This document shows positions 1 to 7,456 of a stretch of DNA of 25,392 nucleotides, piece after piece. Below the pieces are notes generated by a model. It saw only the letters and a program-made list of their open reading frames with translations, had not been told where the DNA came from and did no database searches. The position numbers and the translations under genes are program-made. Positions within the stretch are counted from its first letter, which is position 1, and the number at the start of each line of letters is the position of its first letter. This stretch comes from Sphaerochaeta sp. UBA5849. GTDB taxonomy: Bacteria > Spirochaetota > Spirochaetia > Sphaerochaetales > Sphaerochaetaceae. The stretch lies in the NCBI GenBank assembly GCA_002432715.1, contig DJGJ01000015.1:1-25392 (forward strand), read 5' to 3'.

Positions 1-515
1 CTGGGCCCTTTCATGCCCGGTGCCCATTGAGGTGTCTGGTTACGATAATTTGCTATTCATTATGCCGTTCAGGCTTGCCCGCCCCCGCTGCCCCGCTCAC
101 AGGCTGGTTCTTTTACATCGATGCACAGAATGTCTATTCCCGCCGAACTTGGTTCATCGGGTATGCGGTTGTTCAGTTTCTGCTGCTGGGAGCCTCACTC
201 ATTCCGCTTATTGGAGCGTCCAGGATTCTCAGTTGAGTCGCCGGACCGAAGGACATCGTGGCCCGCTATGGAGCTGATGAGTTTGTCGTTCTGCTGCATG
301 AGACAACAGAGTCTGAGCTGAAGGACTTGGCTTCGAAGATTGAATTGGAGGTCGCAATGGGCAATCAGGCTTCCAAGAGACAGTATCTGCTTTCCGTGAG
401 CATGGGATATGCTCTCTACGACCCCACGCAATGTACCGATGCCATGGCTTTCATGGCACACATCGATGCATCCATGTATGCGCAGAAGCGCTGCAAGCTG
501 GGCAATAGGGGCTGA
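1..515 (+). pseudogene. Decayed membrane-bound GGDEF diguanylate cyclase
   Basis: The reading frame that covers 27-236 contains a hydrophobic stretch (about FIGYAVVQFLLLGASLIPLI) typical of a membrane sensor. It ends at a TGA at 234-236. The same frame reopens at once and encodes the C-terminal half of a GGDEF domain: RYGADEFVVLL (a GADEF variant of the GGDEF signature), then LSVSMGYA and DASMYAQKR, which match the family's terminal motifs, ending at a stop at 513-515. The roughly 80 residues that should lie between the last membrane helix and the signature are absent, so an internal deletion is likely in addition to the stop. Upstream of about position 100 the hydrophobic reading seems to move to another frame, and the 5' end is cut by the window edge. 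Such enzymes make cyclic di-GMP; this copy should be inactive. Confidence 0.7.
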
Positions 516-521
516 ACAGCA

Positions 522-550
522 TGGAAAATTCCCTTTGTATAAGCTATGAT
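522..550 (+). promoter_or_regulatory. Putative sigma-70-type promoter of the OsmC gene
   Basis: TGGAAA at 522-527 is separated by 17 nt from TATGAT at 545-550. The predicted start near 557 would give a leader of about 21 nt carrying the AAGGAG ribosome site at 568-573. The -35 box is a poor match. Confidence 0.4.
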
Positions 551-577
551 GGAAGAAGCAAAGACAAGGAGTAATCC

Positions 578-964
578 ATGGGTGATAAAAAACATATACG
601 CGCTGACTTCGTTCCTGGTCACTACCAGTTCACAACCGACAAGGGAGCAAGCTTCACCATAGGGCCTGAGAGCGCTCCCTATGACTATCTGCTGGGAGCA
701 TTGTCGGGGTGCCTGTTCTCAACCTTTGAGGAGATTGCAGTCAAAATGCGAGTCGGCTGGGAGCATGTCAGTTTTGAAGTACACGGACAGAAGCGTGATA
801 CCGTACCCACCACGCTTGAACAGCTCTCCATCACTGTGGAGGCGACCGGAGTCGACAACCAGCAAAAGTTCACCAAAGCCTTTGAGACTGCAACGCGCTA
901 CTGCTCCATCTACCAGACCATCAGCGGCGTCAGCGAGATGCACTGGTCCGTGGATTTCAGGTAA
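578..964 (+). CDS. OsmC family (thiol peroxidase-like) protein
   Basis: This 128-residue protein matches the OsmC/Ohr fold family, small cytosolic dimers that reduce organic hydroperoxides with two cysteines. Both expected cysteines are visible: Cys45 in GALSGCLFSTFEE at the start of the long central helix and Cys109 in RYCSIYQTIS. The N-terminal half lacks the extra strand of Ohr-type members and resembles the shorter YhfA-like OsmC group, many of which have no assigned substrate. The start is supported by AAGGAG 4 nt upstream of the ATG. A gene of unknown function begins 5 nt after its stop, so the two are probably co-transcribed. The family call is firm; the physiological substrate is not known. 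Confidence 0.88.
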   Translation: MGDKKHIRADFVPGHYQFTTDKGASFTIGPESAPYDYLLGALSGCLFSTFEEIAVKMRVGWEHVSFEVHGQKRDTVPTTLEQLSITVEATGVDNQQKFTKAFETATRYCSIYQTISGVSEMHWSVDFR

Positions 965-969
965 CCGCA

Positions 970-1554
970 ATGGCAGGAAACGGGCGCTACACCACACTCC
1001 TCTTGTTCGAAGCATTTGAGAAAGCCCTCATGCAGTTCATGCGTGAGGACGAACAGGTGCTCTCTTGGCCGCGGGCCAAGGCAAGTGTTGCACACTCTCT
1101 AGCTTCTCAACTGCAACGAAGCCTGAGAAGCGTCCTCGGCCTGAGCGAGGACAACGCAAGCCCCGGCTTCTTCTCCCTGCCCGGGGATGTAAAGGTCGAT
1201 ATTCTGATCAAGGGATGCGACATTCTGGTCCACGACCGCAAGGGCAAACACCTGCTTGGCATTGTTCTCGGATACGACTACCTTTCAAGACCGCAACAGG
1301 AGCACCTGCACCAGCTCAAGGAGCAAGGCTTCAAGCTTGTGCTGGGTGTCTCGTTTCTGATGCAGAAGGAGTACGTACTTCTATACAGCCCGAAGCAGGA
1401 GAGCCTGGAGTACTATCACTTCAACAAGCAGGATGGTACGACACATCATCTCATGCAGCGCGATGTCGAGAGCGAGACCGATGACGGCCAACTTTCATTG
1501 GGTATCAAGGAGCGGAAGACACGGAAAAAGCCGGCTCCTACACAGGATCAATGA
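970..1554 (+). CDS. Hypothetical protein (194 aa)
   Basis: I do not recognise this protein. It is soluble, with no signal peptide or membrane segment. The N-terminal 70 residues look helical (LFEAFEKALMQFMRED, a helix with paired arginines around QLQRSLRSVLGL). The middle alternates strands and helices (VKVDILIKGCDILVHD, then LLGIVLGYDYLS, then FKLVLGVSFLMQKEYVLLY). The C-terminus is a charged, probably disordered tail ending in KTRKKPAPTQDQ. The strand order is loosely reminiscent of PD-(D/E)XK nuclease-like folds, but no intact catalytic set is visible, so I do not claim it. It starts 5 nt after the OsmC stop with no good Shine-Dalgarno, which suggests translational coupling. Its 3' end overlaps the convergent DUF6062 gene by 17 bases. 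Confidence 0.6.
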   Translation: MAGNGRYTTLLLFEAFEKALMQFMREDEQVLSWPRAKASVAHSLASQLQRSLRSVLGLSEDNASPGFFSLPGDVKVDILIKGCDILVHDRKGKHLLGIVLGYDYLSRPQQEHLHQLKEQGFKLVLGVSFLMQKEYVLLYSPKQESLEYYHFNKQDGTTHHLMQRDVESETDDGQLSLGIKERKTRKKPAPTQDQ

Positions 1555-2266
1555 CACGGTGACGCCCGGTGATTTTATCGACACCCCGTTTGTGGGCATC
1601 CTCACACCCGTTCCAAGGCTTATCCATATTTTCTGACTTATACTTTTGAGTCATCCAATAGACATCCTTGGCTATCCTGTCGAGGTTGAGCACCTGCGTC
1701 TGAGTCAGGTCATGTACAAACTTCGCCAGCAAGGAACCCGACAAAACAGTAGGGGCCATCTCCAGAAGCAGTTGGAAGTGATGCATGCAAAAGCCTTTAC
1801 CTTCTTGAAGTGCCTCACGGAACGAGTGATCCTCACCCCAGAGATAACACGTGGTGAACAGATACCGCTCGAGGCGCTGCTGCATGGAACTGCAGACCAG
1901 ACACCCCTTCTCGCGTTTTTCCATATCTTCCTTAAAGGCTTTGATGGCTTTTTTTGCCTGCCTCGGGTTCTTGCTCCCCAGCAGGCTGTTGATCGACTTC
2001 TCCAGCTTGGTACGTGTCATACCCAGATACGTATCGGTCATCAGAGCGATGCCCTGGGGCTTGTTGGCAGATGCCAACAGCTGCCAATGCTTGGAACAGA
2101 ATCCGCTCTCGTTGACCTTGACCCGGGTCTCCGGGTTCATGACCGAGTTTCCCAGGTAGAAGTAAAGCGCATCCTTTTGGGCCTCGGCCATCAGATCGCA
2201 GATATAGCACTCGCTCTTGCTTGCAACACCATCCCATACGGGAATGGTCTCCAATTCCAGCTTCAT
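1538..2266 (-). CDS. DUF6062 family protein with duplicated Cys/His motifs
   Basis: This 242-residue protein has the features of DUF6062, an uncharacterised family common in spirochaetes and Firmicutes. It opens with the family-like ETIPVWDG and holds two copies of one pattern. CxxC at 20-23 pairs with FCxxH at 57-60, and CxxC at 122-125 pairs with FCxHH at 160-163. This is what an internally duplicated zinc-binding module would look like. There is no signal peptide, so it should be cytosolic. The start codon overlaps the stop of the upstream transketolase subunit (ATGA), so it is the fourth, translationally coupled gene of an aldolase-transketolase operon. The molecular function is unknown. 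The coupling suggests a link to the sugar pathway, for example metal handling or complex assembly, but that is inference. Confidence 0.8.
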   Translation of the reverse strand: MKLELETIPVWDGVASKSECYICDLMAEAQKDALYFYLGNSVMNPETRVKVNESGFCSKHWQLLASANKPQGIALMTDTYLGMTRTKLEKSINSLLGSKNPRQAKKAIKAFKEDMEKREKGCLVCSSMQQRLERYLFTTCYLWGEDHSFREALQEGKGFCMHHFQLLLEMAPTVLSGSLLAKFVHDLTQTQVLNLDRIAKDVYWMTQKYKSENMDKPWNGCEDAHKRGVDKITGRHRVIDPV

Positions 2267-3210
2267 AGCGCAACCAAGTCTTCAGCTTTCTTTGCGATTG
2301 CAGAAGCGGTGAATCCAAAGGTTTGAGCGAGGTAGGCGAGTTTCCCGACTTCACCAAAGCGTTCCCCGACATTGACAAACTCCATGCGGGTGGGTTGCAC
2401 TCGCCCCAAATGGGCGGCTATGGCTTCCCCGACACCTCCTGCATACCGTCCATTCTCGCAAACAAGGATGCGTCCGGTTTTTGCCGCCACCTGCTCGATC
2501 AAGGGATAGTCGAGGGGACGAATGGTATGCAGGTCGACCAAGGTCGCTTTCACTCCCTTCTCCCGCAGCTGCTTCACCGCTTCCTGGGCGGCATTGACCA
2601 TAACCTCACCGGTGGCGAAGATGCCTATATCAGAGCCTTCGGCAAGCACAATGCCTTTGCCCAGTTCGATGGGAGTTCCTACCGGATAGCGGTGGGTCGC
2701 ACCCTTCCTGGGAACACGGGTATAGGAGGCCTTGTTCAGCTCATATGCCTGACGAATCAACTCATAGAGGCTTTGTGCATCGCTTGGTTCAATGATGGTG
2801 ATACCGGGAACCTGCCGCATCAGGGCGATATCCTCGAACGGCATGTGCGTCCCGCCGTTGAGTTGGGCGGTGATGCCCGGGTCGCTGCCGATGAGATGCA
2901 CCACCTGGCCGGTATATCCGACAGAGAGGAAGACTTGGTCGTAGGCACGCCGGGTTGCAAAACAACCAAAGCTATGGGCGAAAGGCACGAAACCCATTGA
3001 GGCCAGACCTGCGGCTACACCGACCATGTTCGCTTCGGCGATTCCACAGTTGTAAAAACGGTCGGGATAGCGGGAGCAGAAGGAGAGCGAGCCAAGGCAG
3101 CTTGCGAGGTCGGCATCGAGCATCACCACTTCCTGATGTTCGGAAGCCAGGTCGTTGATTGCAGCCATTGCAGCATCACGCATATTTTCACAGGTACTCA
3201 AATCTCTCAT
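2263..3210 (-). CDS. Transketolase C-terminal subunit (pair 1)
   Basis: This 315-residue protein corresponds to the pyrimidine-binding and C-terminal domains of transketolase, which many bacteria and archaea encode apart from the pyrophosphate-binding half. FYNCGIAEANMVGVAAGLA carries the catalytic glutamate (GIAEAN) that activates thiamine diphosphate. TRVPRKGATHRYP and the C-terminal LVDLHTIRPLDYPLIE segment are family-typical. It should form a heterotetramer with the N-terminal subunit encoded just upstream, moving two-carbon ketol units between sugar phosphates. Its start overlaps the N-subunit stop by 4 bases (ATGA), with a GAGGGG ribosome site nearby. Because it is clustered with a FucA-like aldolase and a second split transketolase lies elsewhere in the window, it may act on an unusual ketose phosphate rather than in the core pentose phosphate pathway. 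Confidence 0.9.
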   Translation of the reverse strand: MRDLSTCENMRDAAMAAINDLASEHQEVVMLDADLASCLGSLSFCSRYPDRFYNCGIAEANMVGVAAGLASMGFVPFAHSFGCFATRRAYDQVFLSVGYTGQVVHLIGSDPGITAQLNGGTHMPFEDIALMRQVPGITIIEPSDAQSLYELIRQAYELNKASYTRVPRKGATHRYPVGTPIELGKGIVLAEGSDIGIFATGEVMVNAAQEAVKQLREKGVKATLVDLHTIRPLDYPLIEQVAAKTGRILVCENGRYAGGVGEAIAAHLGRVQPTRMEFVNVGERFGEVGKLAYLAQTFGFTASAIAKKAEDLVAL

Positions 3211-4040
3211 AGCGTTGCCCCCTCGCGAGCATACAAATCGGCGATGGCCTTTCGGGCCGTCTTTTGGTCGAAAGCCATGCTGTGGTTGGCCGTCACCCCT
3301 TCTCCAGGAATGAATCCATACGACTTGATGGTGTCCAGGATGATCATGCTGGGACGATCTGTTACCGCTTGGGCGCGTCTGACGGCACGGTCGATCTGAG
3401 CAAAATCATGACCATTGATGCGCTGCACATGCCAGTTGAAACCGAGCCAGCGGGTCTCGATATACTCCATATCGGAGATGTCGGAGACATAGCCGTCCAG
3501 TTGCTGCTTGTTGTAGTCGGTGAAGGCGATCAAGTTGCCCAGCTTCCATTGGCTTGCAGTGTGGGCTGCTTCCCAGATTTGGCCTTCCTGGCTCTCTCCA
3601 TCGCCGATGATGGCATAGGTGCGGGCGTCCTGGCCCTTGATTTTCTGTCCCAAGGCGATGCCGACCGCTGCACTGAACCCCTGTCCCAATGACCCGGCTG
3701 TGAAATCCACCCCGACGGTCTTGTTCATGTCGCAGTGGCTGGGGAGGTTGGTCCCTCCACTATTCAGCGTTTTCAGCAGATCCACATCGAAGTAGCCTTT
3801 GCTGGCCAAGGTGGCATAGACTGCCGGACCTGCGTGGCCTTTTGAGCAGACAAAGCGGTCACGGTCTTCCTTTTTTGGATGCTTTGGATCGATCCTCATT
3901 GCTTCATAATAGAGATAGGTAAGCACTTCCACGATGGACATGCTTCCTCCGATGTGTCCCGAGCCAAAGTTCCCGATTTCCTCAATCGTAAGCCTGCGAA
4001 TTTCCAGAGCCTGCTGTTTGAGGGCTTTCATGTCTAGCAT
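3207..4040 (-). CDS. Transketolase N-terminal subunit (pair 1)
   Basis: This is the thiamine-diphosphate-binding half of a split transketolase, about 277 residues. GSGHIGGSMSIVEVL is the substrate-channel motif near the N-terminus. IIGDGESQEGQIWEA near residues 146-157 followed by FTDYNKQQLDG is the GDG-(N)x-N cofactor and metal site, intact here. Three ATGs are possible. I prefer the one at 4040, because AGGGG lies 6 nt upstream; the one at 4046 directly abuts that AGGGG. It follows the aldolase gene by about 10 nt and overlaps the C-subunit gene by 4 nt. Split transketolases have been reported as AptA/AptB, acting on apulose 4-phosphate, beside class II aldolase systems. The same neighbourhood logic applies here but does not prove the substrate. 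Confidence 0.9.
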   Translation of the reverse strand: MLDMKALKQQALEIRRLTIEEIGNFGSGHIGGSMSIVEVLTYLYYEAMRIDPKHPKKEDRDRFVCSKGHAGPAVYATLASKGYFDVDLLKTLNSGGTNLPSHCDMNKTVGVDFTAGSLGQGFSAAVGIALGQKIKGQDARTYAIIGDGESQEGQIWEAAHTASQWKLGNLIAFTDYNKQQLDGYVSDISDMEYIETRWLGFNWHVQRINGHDFAQIDRAVRRAQAVTDRPSMIILDTIKSYGFIPGEGVTANHSMAFDQKTARKAIADLYAREGATL

Positions 4041-4049
4041 ATGCATCCC

Positions 4050-4715
4050 CTACTTTTGGTATTTCATCTGCATCAGTTGTTTCAAACGACTCTCTCCCAA
4101 GGCCGAGACATCATAGCCCGAAGCTGCCATCTGTGCTGTGATCACGGTCATTTGAGCAGCCCGTTCGAGCAACTCCATCTTGTCGAAAGCCTCAAGCATT
4201 GAGCGTCCGAGGGTGACGGCCCCATGGTTTTCGAGCAGCAGCACGTCGTGGTCGAAAGCCTTTACCGCTGCAATCTCTGCAAGATTGACCGTACCCATCA
4301 GGCGGTAGTCGACCAGGACCGGATCCTCCAGAATGTAGTAGGATTCGGCGATCAGGTGGGTGTTTATTGCACACTTTCCATCCTTCTGGATGGCAGTGAA
4401 TGCCGACACATAGGTAGGATGGGCATGAACGATCGCCGTACAGTCTGGGCGGGAGATGAGAATGAGGCGATGCATCTCGGTCTCTATGCTCAGGCGCAGG
4501 TGGGGCGTCATGTTCTTGCCGTCAATGGTGACTACTGCGATGTCCTCGAAGGTGAGCAGGCCTTTGTCCAAAGCCGACGGAGTAATGCAGAACAAGTCGG
4601 CATTGATTCTCAGGCTGATGTTTCCACCGCTGGCCGTGGTAAGCTGGCGGTCGTACAGGCGCGTCATAAAAGAAGCGACTTGCCGCCGCTGTTGTTCGTA
4701 TTGTTTGATATCCAT
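4050..4715 (-). CDS. Class II aldolase/adducin family protein (FucA/AraD-like)
   Basis: This 221-residue enzyme belongs to the zinc-dependent class II aldolase/epimerase family (L-fuculose-phosphate aldolase, ribulose-phosphate 4-epimerase and relatives). The zinc ligands are visible: His96 and His98 in HAHPTYVSA and His164 in ENHGAVTLG. A glutamate in LSIETEMHR sits where the FucA catalytic glutamate is expected. TASGGNISLR near the N-terminus is the phosphate-binding SGGNxS motif. It is the first gene of the operon with split transketolase pair 1 and DUF6062. There is no Shine-Dalgarno. A TATACT -10 box ends 6 nt before the ATG, so the message is probably leaderless. Substrate specificity (fuculose-, ribulose-, apulose- or another ketose phosphate) cannot be resolved from sequence. 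Confidence 0.85.
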   Translation of the reverse strand: MDIKQYEQQRRQVASFMTRLYDRQLTTASGGNISLRINADLFCITPSALDKGLLTFEDIAVVTIDGKNMTPHLRLSIETEMHRLILISRPDCTAIVHAHPTYVSAFTAIQKDGKCAINTHLIAESYYILEDPVLVDYRLMGTVNLAEIAAVKAFDHDVLLLENHGAVTLGRSMLEAFDKMELLERAAQMTVITAQMAASGYDVSALGESRLKQLMQMKYQK

Positions 4716-4750
4716 ACGGCGAGTATAGCATGTTCAGAGTATCGTAGGAA
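4716..4750 (-). promoter_or_regulatory. Promoter of the aldolase-transketolase operon, probably leaderless
   Basis: Read on the minus strand, TATACT (4722-4727) is followed by 6 nt and then the ATG at 4715. The -35 is weak (TTCCTA or TTTCCT, 17-18 nt upstream). No Shine-Dalgarno lies between, so transcription should start at or within a base of the initiation codon. Confidence 0.55.
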
Positions 4751-4774
4751 AGGAAAACCCTCCTCACCCAACAC

Positions 4775-4803
4775 TTGAGATGCGCAAGGGGTTTTGCTAC
4801 AAT
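4775..4803 (+). promoter_or_regulatory. Promoter of proS
   Basis: TTGAGA at 4775-4780 and TACAAT at 4798-4803 are spaced by exactly 17 nt, a good sigma-70-type promoter. The expected start near 4810 leaves a short leader containing AAGGAGA (4822-4828), 9 nt before the chosen ATG. Confidence 0.65.
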
Positions 4804-4837
4804 GGCCTCTGTTCGAATACCAAGGAGACGTATCAAG

Positions 4838-6604
4838 ATGAGGATGTCCAAACTCTTTTCCAGAACCCTTCGCGAGGCCCCGAACGGTGCTGACAGCAAA
4901 GGCTACGAGTATTTGCTTCGTGCAGGCTTTATCCGCCAATTGGGAGCTGGCATCTTCAGTTTGCTTCCCTTCGGCTTCAATGCAACCAAGAAGATTGAGC
5001 AGATCATCCGCGAGGAGATGAATGCAATCGGCGGCCAGGAAATCTTGATGCCCTTGGTGAACCCTGCCGACATCTGGAAGGAGACCGGCCGGTACTACAG
5101 CATCGACAAGGAGATGAGCCGCTTCAACGACCGTGTAGGCCGTGACATGGTGCTTGCCATGACCCATGAGGAAGCTGTCACCGACCTTGCACGTGGGGAG
5201 ATCGACAGTTACAAGCGCCTGCCGCTTCTGGTGTATCAAATCCAGACCAAGTGGCGTGACGATCCCCGTCCCCGCGCCGGCCTGATCAGGGTTCGTGAAT
5301 TCACCATGAAGGACAGTTACTCCTTCGATGTCGACCAAGCCGGCTTGGATGTGCAGTATGGTGCCCATTACAAAGCCTACTTCAGGATTTTCAGTCGGTG
5401 CGGACTTCCCGTCATCGTCGTCGGTGCCGACAGCGGCATGATGGGAGGCAAAATCTCCCACGAGTACATGTATCTCTCCTCCATCGGAGAGGACACGATC
5501 ATCACCTGCCCAAAGTGCGGCTATACTGCAAACCGTCAGGTTGCCACGTTCAAGAAGACGTACTACCCCGAACCGATGAAGCCGACCGAAAAGGTCCTCA
5601 CCCCCGATTGCAAGACCATCGAGGAGCTGGCTGACTTCCTCAAGATTGAGAAGAGGCAGACCGCCAAGGCTGTGTTCATGGTCGGCACCTTCATCAACGA
5701 TACCAATGGCGAGGAAGAGGACAAGCTTATCGTCGGCATCATCCGCGGTGATTTGGAGGTCGAAGAGAACAAGTTGCAGAATGCCGCTCGTGCAAATGTC
5801 CTCAGACCCGCCCATGCAGAGGAAATCCTTGCAAAGAAGATGGTTCCCGGGTATGGCTCGGCCATCGGCTGCAGCGAGGATGTAGTGGTCATCGTCGATG
5901 ACTCGGTGGCAAAGAGCAACAACCTTGTCGCGGGTGCAAACGAGGAAGGCTATCACCTGTTGAACACCAACTTTGGCCGGGACTACACCGGCCTGACAGC
6001 CGATATCGCCAGTGCTGCGGCCGGCTATGCATGCCCACAGTGCGATGAGAGCCTGTCCGCCTCCAAGGGCGTTGAGGTGGGCAACATCTTTCAGCTCAAT
6101 ACCCGTTACAGTGAGAGCATGAACTGCAGCTATCAGGATGAGGGAGGAGTACGGAAGCCCGTCGTCATGGGAAGCTATGGAATCGGGGTGGGCCGCCTGC
6201 TTGCTTGTCTGGCGGAAAACTATAGTGATGAGCAGGGTCTTTCCCTTCCCATTTCCGTTGCTCCCATGCAGGTGCACCTTGTCAGCCTGGTGAAGGACGC
6301 CGAAATCGCCGAACAGCTGTACAAGCAACTCAGTGCAGCCGGTATCGAGATCCTGTACGACGACCGCAAGGAGTCGGCCGGTGTCAAATTTGCCGATGCC
6401 GACCTCATCGGGCTTCCGATCCGCATCACCTTGGGCAACCGCTCCCTGAAGGAGGGCAAGGTTGAGGTGAAGCTCAGAAGAAACCTCGAGGAGTCTTTCA
6501 GTTTCGAACTCACCACGGTAGTTGAAGAAACCAAGGCTCTCATCGCCAAGCTTAAGGCTGAACTTGAGGACCGGATAGTCGAAAAAGAGTGGAAACAGGC
6601 CTAA
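4838..6604 (+). CDS. proS: Prolyl-tRNA synthetase, bacterial type with editing domain
   Basis: This class II synthetase charges tRNA-Pro with proline in the cytosol. Starting at MRMSKLFSRTLREAP gives 588 residues, the usual length for the bacterial form. AAGGAGA 9 nt upstream supports that start over earlier in-frame codons. Motif 2 is in TKWRDDPRPRAGLIRVREF, and motif 3 is in MGSYGIGVGRLLACL. An inserted editing domain of the YbaK/INS type occupies roughly residues 255-390 (KTIEELADFLKI to NNLVAGANEEGYH), flanked by two Cys pairs, CPKCGYTANRQ and CPQCDESLSAS. The anticodon-binding domain follows (ISVAPMQVHLVSL to TLGNRSLKEG). It stands alone, has its own promoter, and is closed by a clear terminator. 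Housekeeping gene, very secure call. Confidence 0.96.
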   Translation: MRMSKLFSRTLREAPNGADSKGYEYLLRAGFIRQLGAGIFSLLPFGFNATKKIEQIIREEMNAIGGQEILMPLVNPADIWKETGRYYSIDKEMSRFNDRVGRDMVLAMTHEEAVTDLARGEIDSYKRLPLLVYQIQTKWRDDPRPRAGLIRVREFTMKDSYSFDVDQAGLDVQYGAHYKAYFRIFSRCGLPVIVVGADSGMMGGKISHEYMYLSSIGEDTIITCPKCGYTANRQVATFKKTYYPEPMKPTEKVLTPDCKTIEELADFLKIEKRQTAKAVFMVGTFINDTNGEEEDKLIVGIIRGDLEVEENKLQNAARANVLRPAHAEEILAKKMVPGYGSAIGCSEDVVVIVDDSVAKSNNLVAGANEEGYHLLNTNFGRDYTGLTADIASAAAGYACPQCDESLSASKGVEVGNIFQLNTRYSESMNCSYQDEGGVRKPVVMGSYGIGVGRLLACLAENYSDEQGLSLPISVAPMQVHLVSLVKDAEIAEQLYKQLSAAGIEILYDDRKESAGVKFADADLIGLPIRITLGNRSLKEGKVEVKLRRNLEESFSFELTTVVEETKALIAKLKAELEDRIVEKEWKQA

Positions 6605-6623
6605 CGCACGGATCCCTTGCATA

Positions 6624-6653
6624 AAACCTTCGTCAGCCGGCGAAGGTTTTTAT
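6624..6653 (+). terminator. Rho-independent terminator of proS
   Basis: AAACCTTCG (6624-6632) and CGAAGGTTT (6641-6649) form a 9-bp stem with an 8-nt loop, followed by TTTAT. It lies 20 nt after the proS stop. Confidence 0.85.
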
Positions 6654-6769
6654 TTGCCCCTGGTGCATGGTAATCTTGCGTCTTCTAGGTGTACAAGATC
6701 CTGAACTTGAGGCTTATCGTTTCATAAACCAAAAAAGTTCCTTCGCTGGGACAAAGCTCTTGGGTGAAA

Positions 6770-7282
6770 TCAGTTCGCTCCCATCTTCTTCAATTGATTG
6801 ACAATATAAGTTCTCTTGGCAGCCTTGGCGTACTCAAGCACAGAGTGCCCCTGATAATCCCGTGCATTGATATCGGCTCCCGCCTTCAGCAAGGCTGAGA
6901 CGATGCGGGTTTCAGGATTGCTGTTCACCGCCATGATCAGGGCGGTCTCTCCAAGGTAGTTGCGGGCGTTGAGATCGGCACCCGCCTTGAGAAGTTCCTC
7001 AATGATTTTCGGGCTTGTGCTCTTGTTTGCGGCAAGATGCAGGGAGTTGGATCGGTACTTCGGTTCAGCTTCCTGGATGTCGGCCCCTGCCTCAAGCAAG
7101 GCCTTCAATACGTTGACCGAAGGATTATACTGGGCGGCAAGCATGATGGGAGTAAGGCCCCACTCGTTCTGGGTGTGAATGTCAGCACCCTGGTCCAGGA
7201 GGGTCTTGATCTCCTTCACTTTGGTAGCGGAAACAGCAGCTGCGAGCAACTTCTTATTCAGGGTTTCTTCACGTTTTGCCAT
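6770..7282 (-). CDS. Ankyrin-repeat protein
   Basis: This 170-residue protein is composed of about four ankyrin repeats after a short N-terminal helix. The signatures are KEIKTLLDQGADIHTQNEWG, then LTPIMLAAQYN and LKALLEAGADIQEAE, then IIEELLKAGADLNARNYLGE, then VSALLKAGADINARDYQGH, with a capping VNQLKKMGA. There is no signal peptide, so it should be cytosolic. Ankyrin arrays bind other proteins; the partner is unknown. AAGGAG lies 10 nt upstream of the ATG. It is a single-gene unit with its own promoter, placed between the proS terminator and the divergent adenosine deaminase gene. Confidence 0.85.
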   Translation of the reverse strand: MAKREETLNKKLLAAAVSATKVKEIKTLLDQGADIHTQNEWGLTPIMLAAQYNPSVNVLKALLEAGADIQEAEPKYRSNSLHLAANKSTSPKIIEELLKAGADLNARNYLGETALIMAVNSNPETRIVSALLKAGADINARDYQGHSVLEYAKAAKRTYIVNQLKKMGAN

Positions 7283-7311
7283 AACTCAATATCTCCTTAT
7301 TTATTATTTGA

Positions 7312-7340
7312 TTTATATTTATCTATACATAGTATTCCAA
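7312..7340 (-). promoter_or_regulatory. Putative promoter of the ankyrin-repeat gene
   Basis: On the minus strand TTGGAA (7335-7340) and TATAAA (7312-7317) are separated by 17 nt. Transcription would start near 7305 and include the AAGGAG ribosome site at 7293-7298. The region is AT-rich, so other -10 boxes are possible. Confidence 0.45.
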
Positions 7341-7420
7341 GTTTTCCTAAAATTGTATAGTCTCGAAGGCAATAATTTTCCGAGTTCGGGCATCTTCGTT
7401 CCAATTGACTGCTTTAGGAT

Positions 7421-7450
7421 TTGCCACTTCATACAAATATGCTGTATGAT
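7421..7450 (+). promoter_or_regulatory. Promoter of adenosine deaminase, probably leaderless
   Basis: TTGCCA (7421-7426) is followed after 18 nt by TATGAT (7445-7450), then only 6 nt before the ATG at 7457. The predicted +1 coincides with the start codon, and no Shine-Dalgarno is present. Confidence 0.6.
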
Positions 7451-7456
7451 GCTTGT

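Noticed and set aside
258..515. A functional small GGDEF protein starting near 258
   Set aside because: It would lack the N-terminal half of the GGDEF domain, including the helices that hold the substrate, and has no ribosome site.
970..1554. PD-(D/E)XK nuclease
   Set aside because: Strand order is suggestive, but the required acidic and lysine residues are not present in the expected pattern.
4664..6622. A 652-codon open frame antisense to prolyl-tRNA synthetase
   Set aside because: It runs opposite a fully conserved housekeeping gene, matches no protein family I know, and is explained by codon bias of the plus-strand gene.
6654..6769. A terminator for the ankyrin gene
   Set aside because: On the minus strand GTCCC and GGAAC followed by TTTTTT look hairpin-like, but the stem has a C-A mismatch and is too weak to call.
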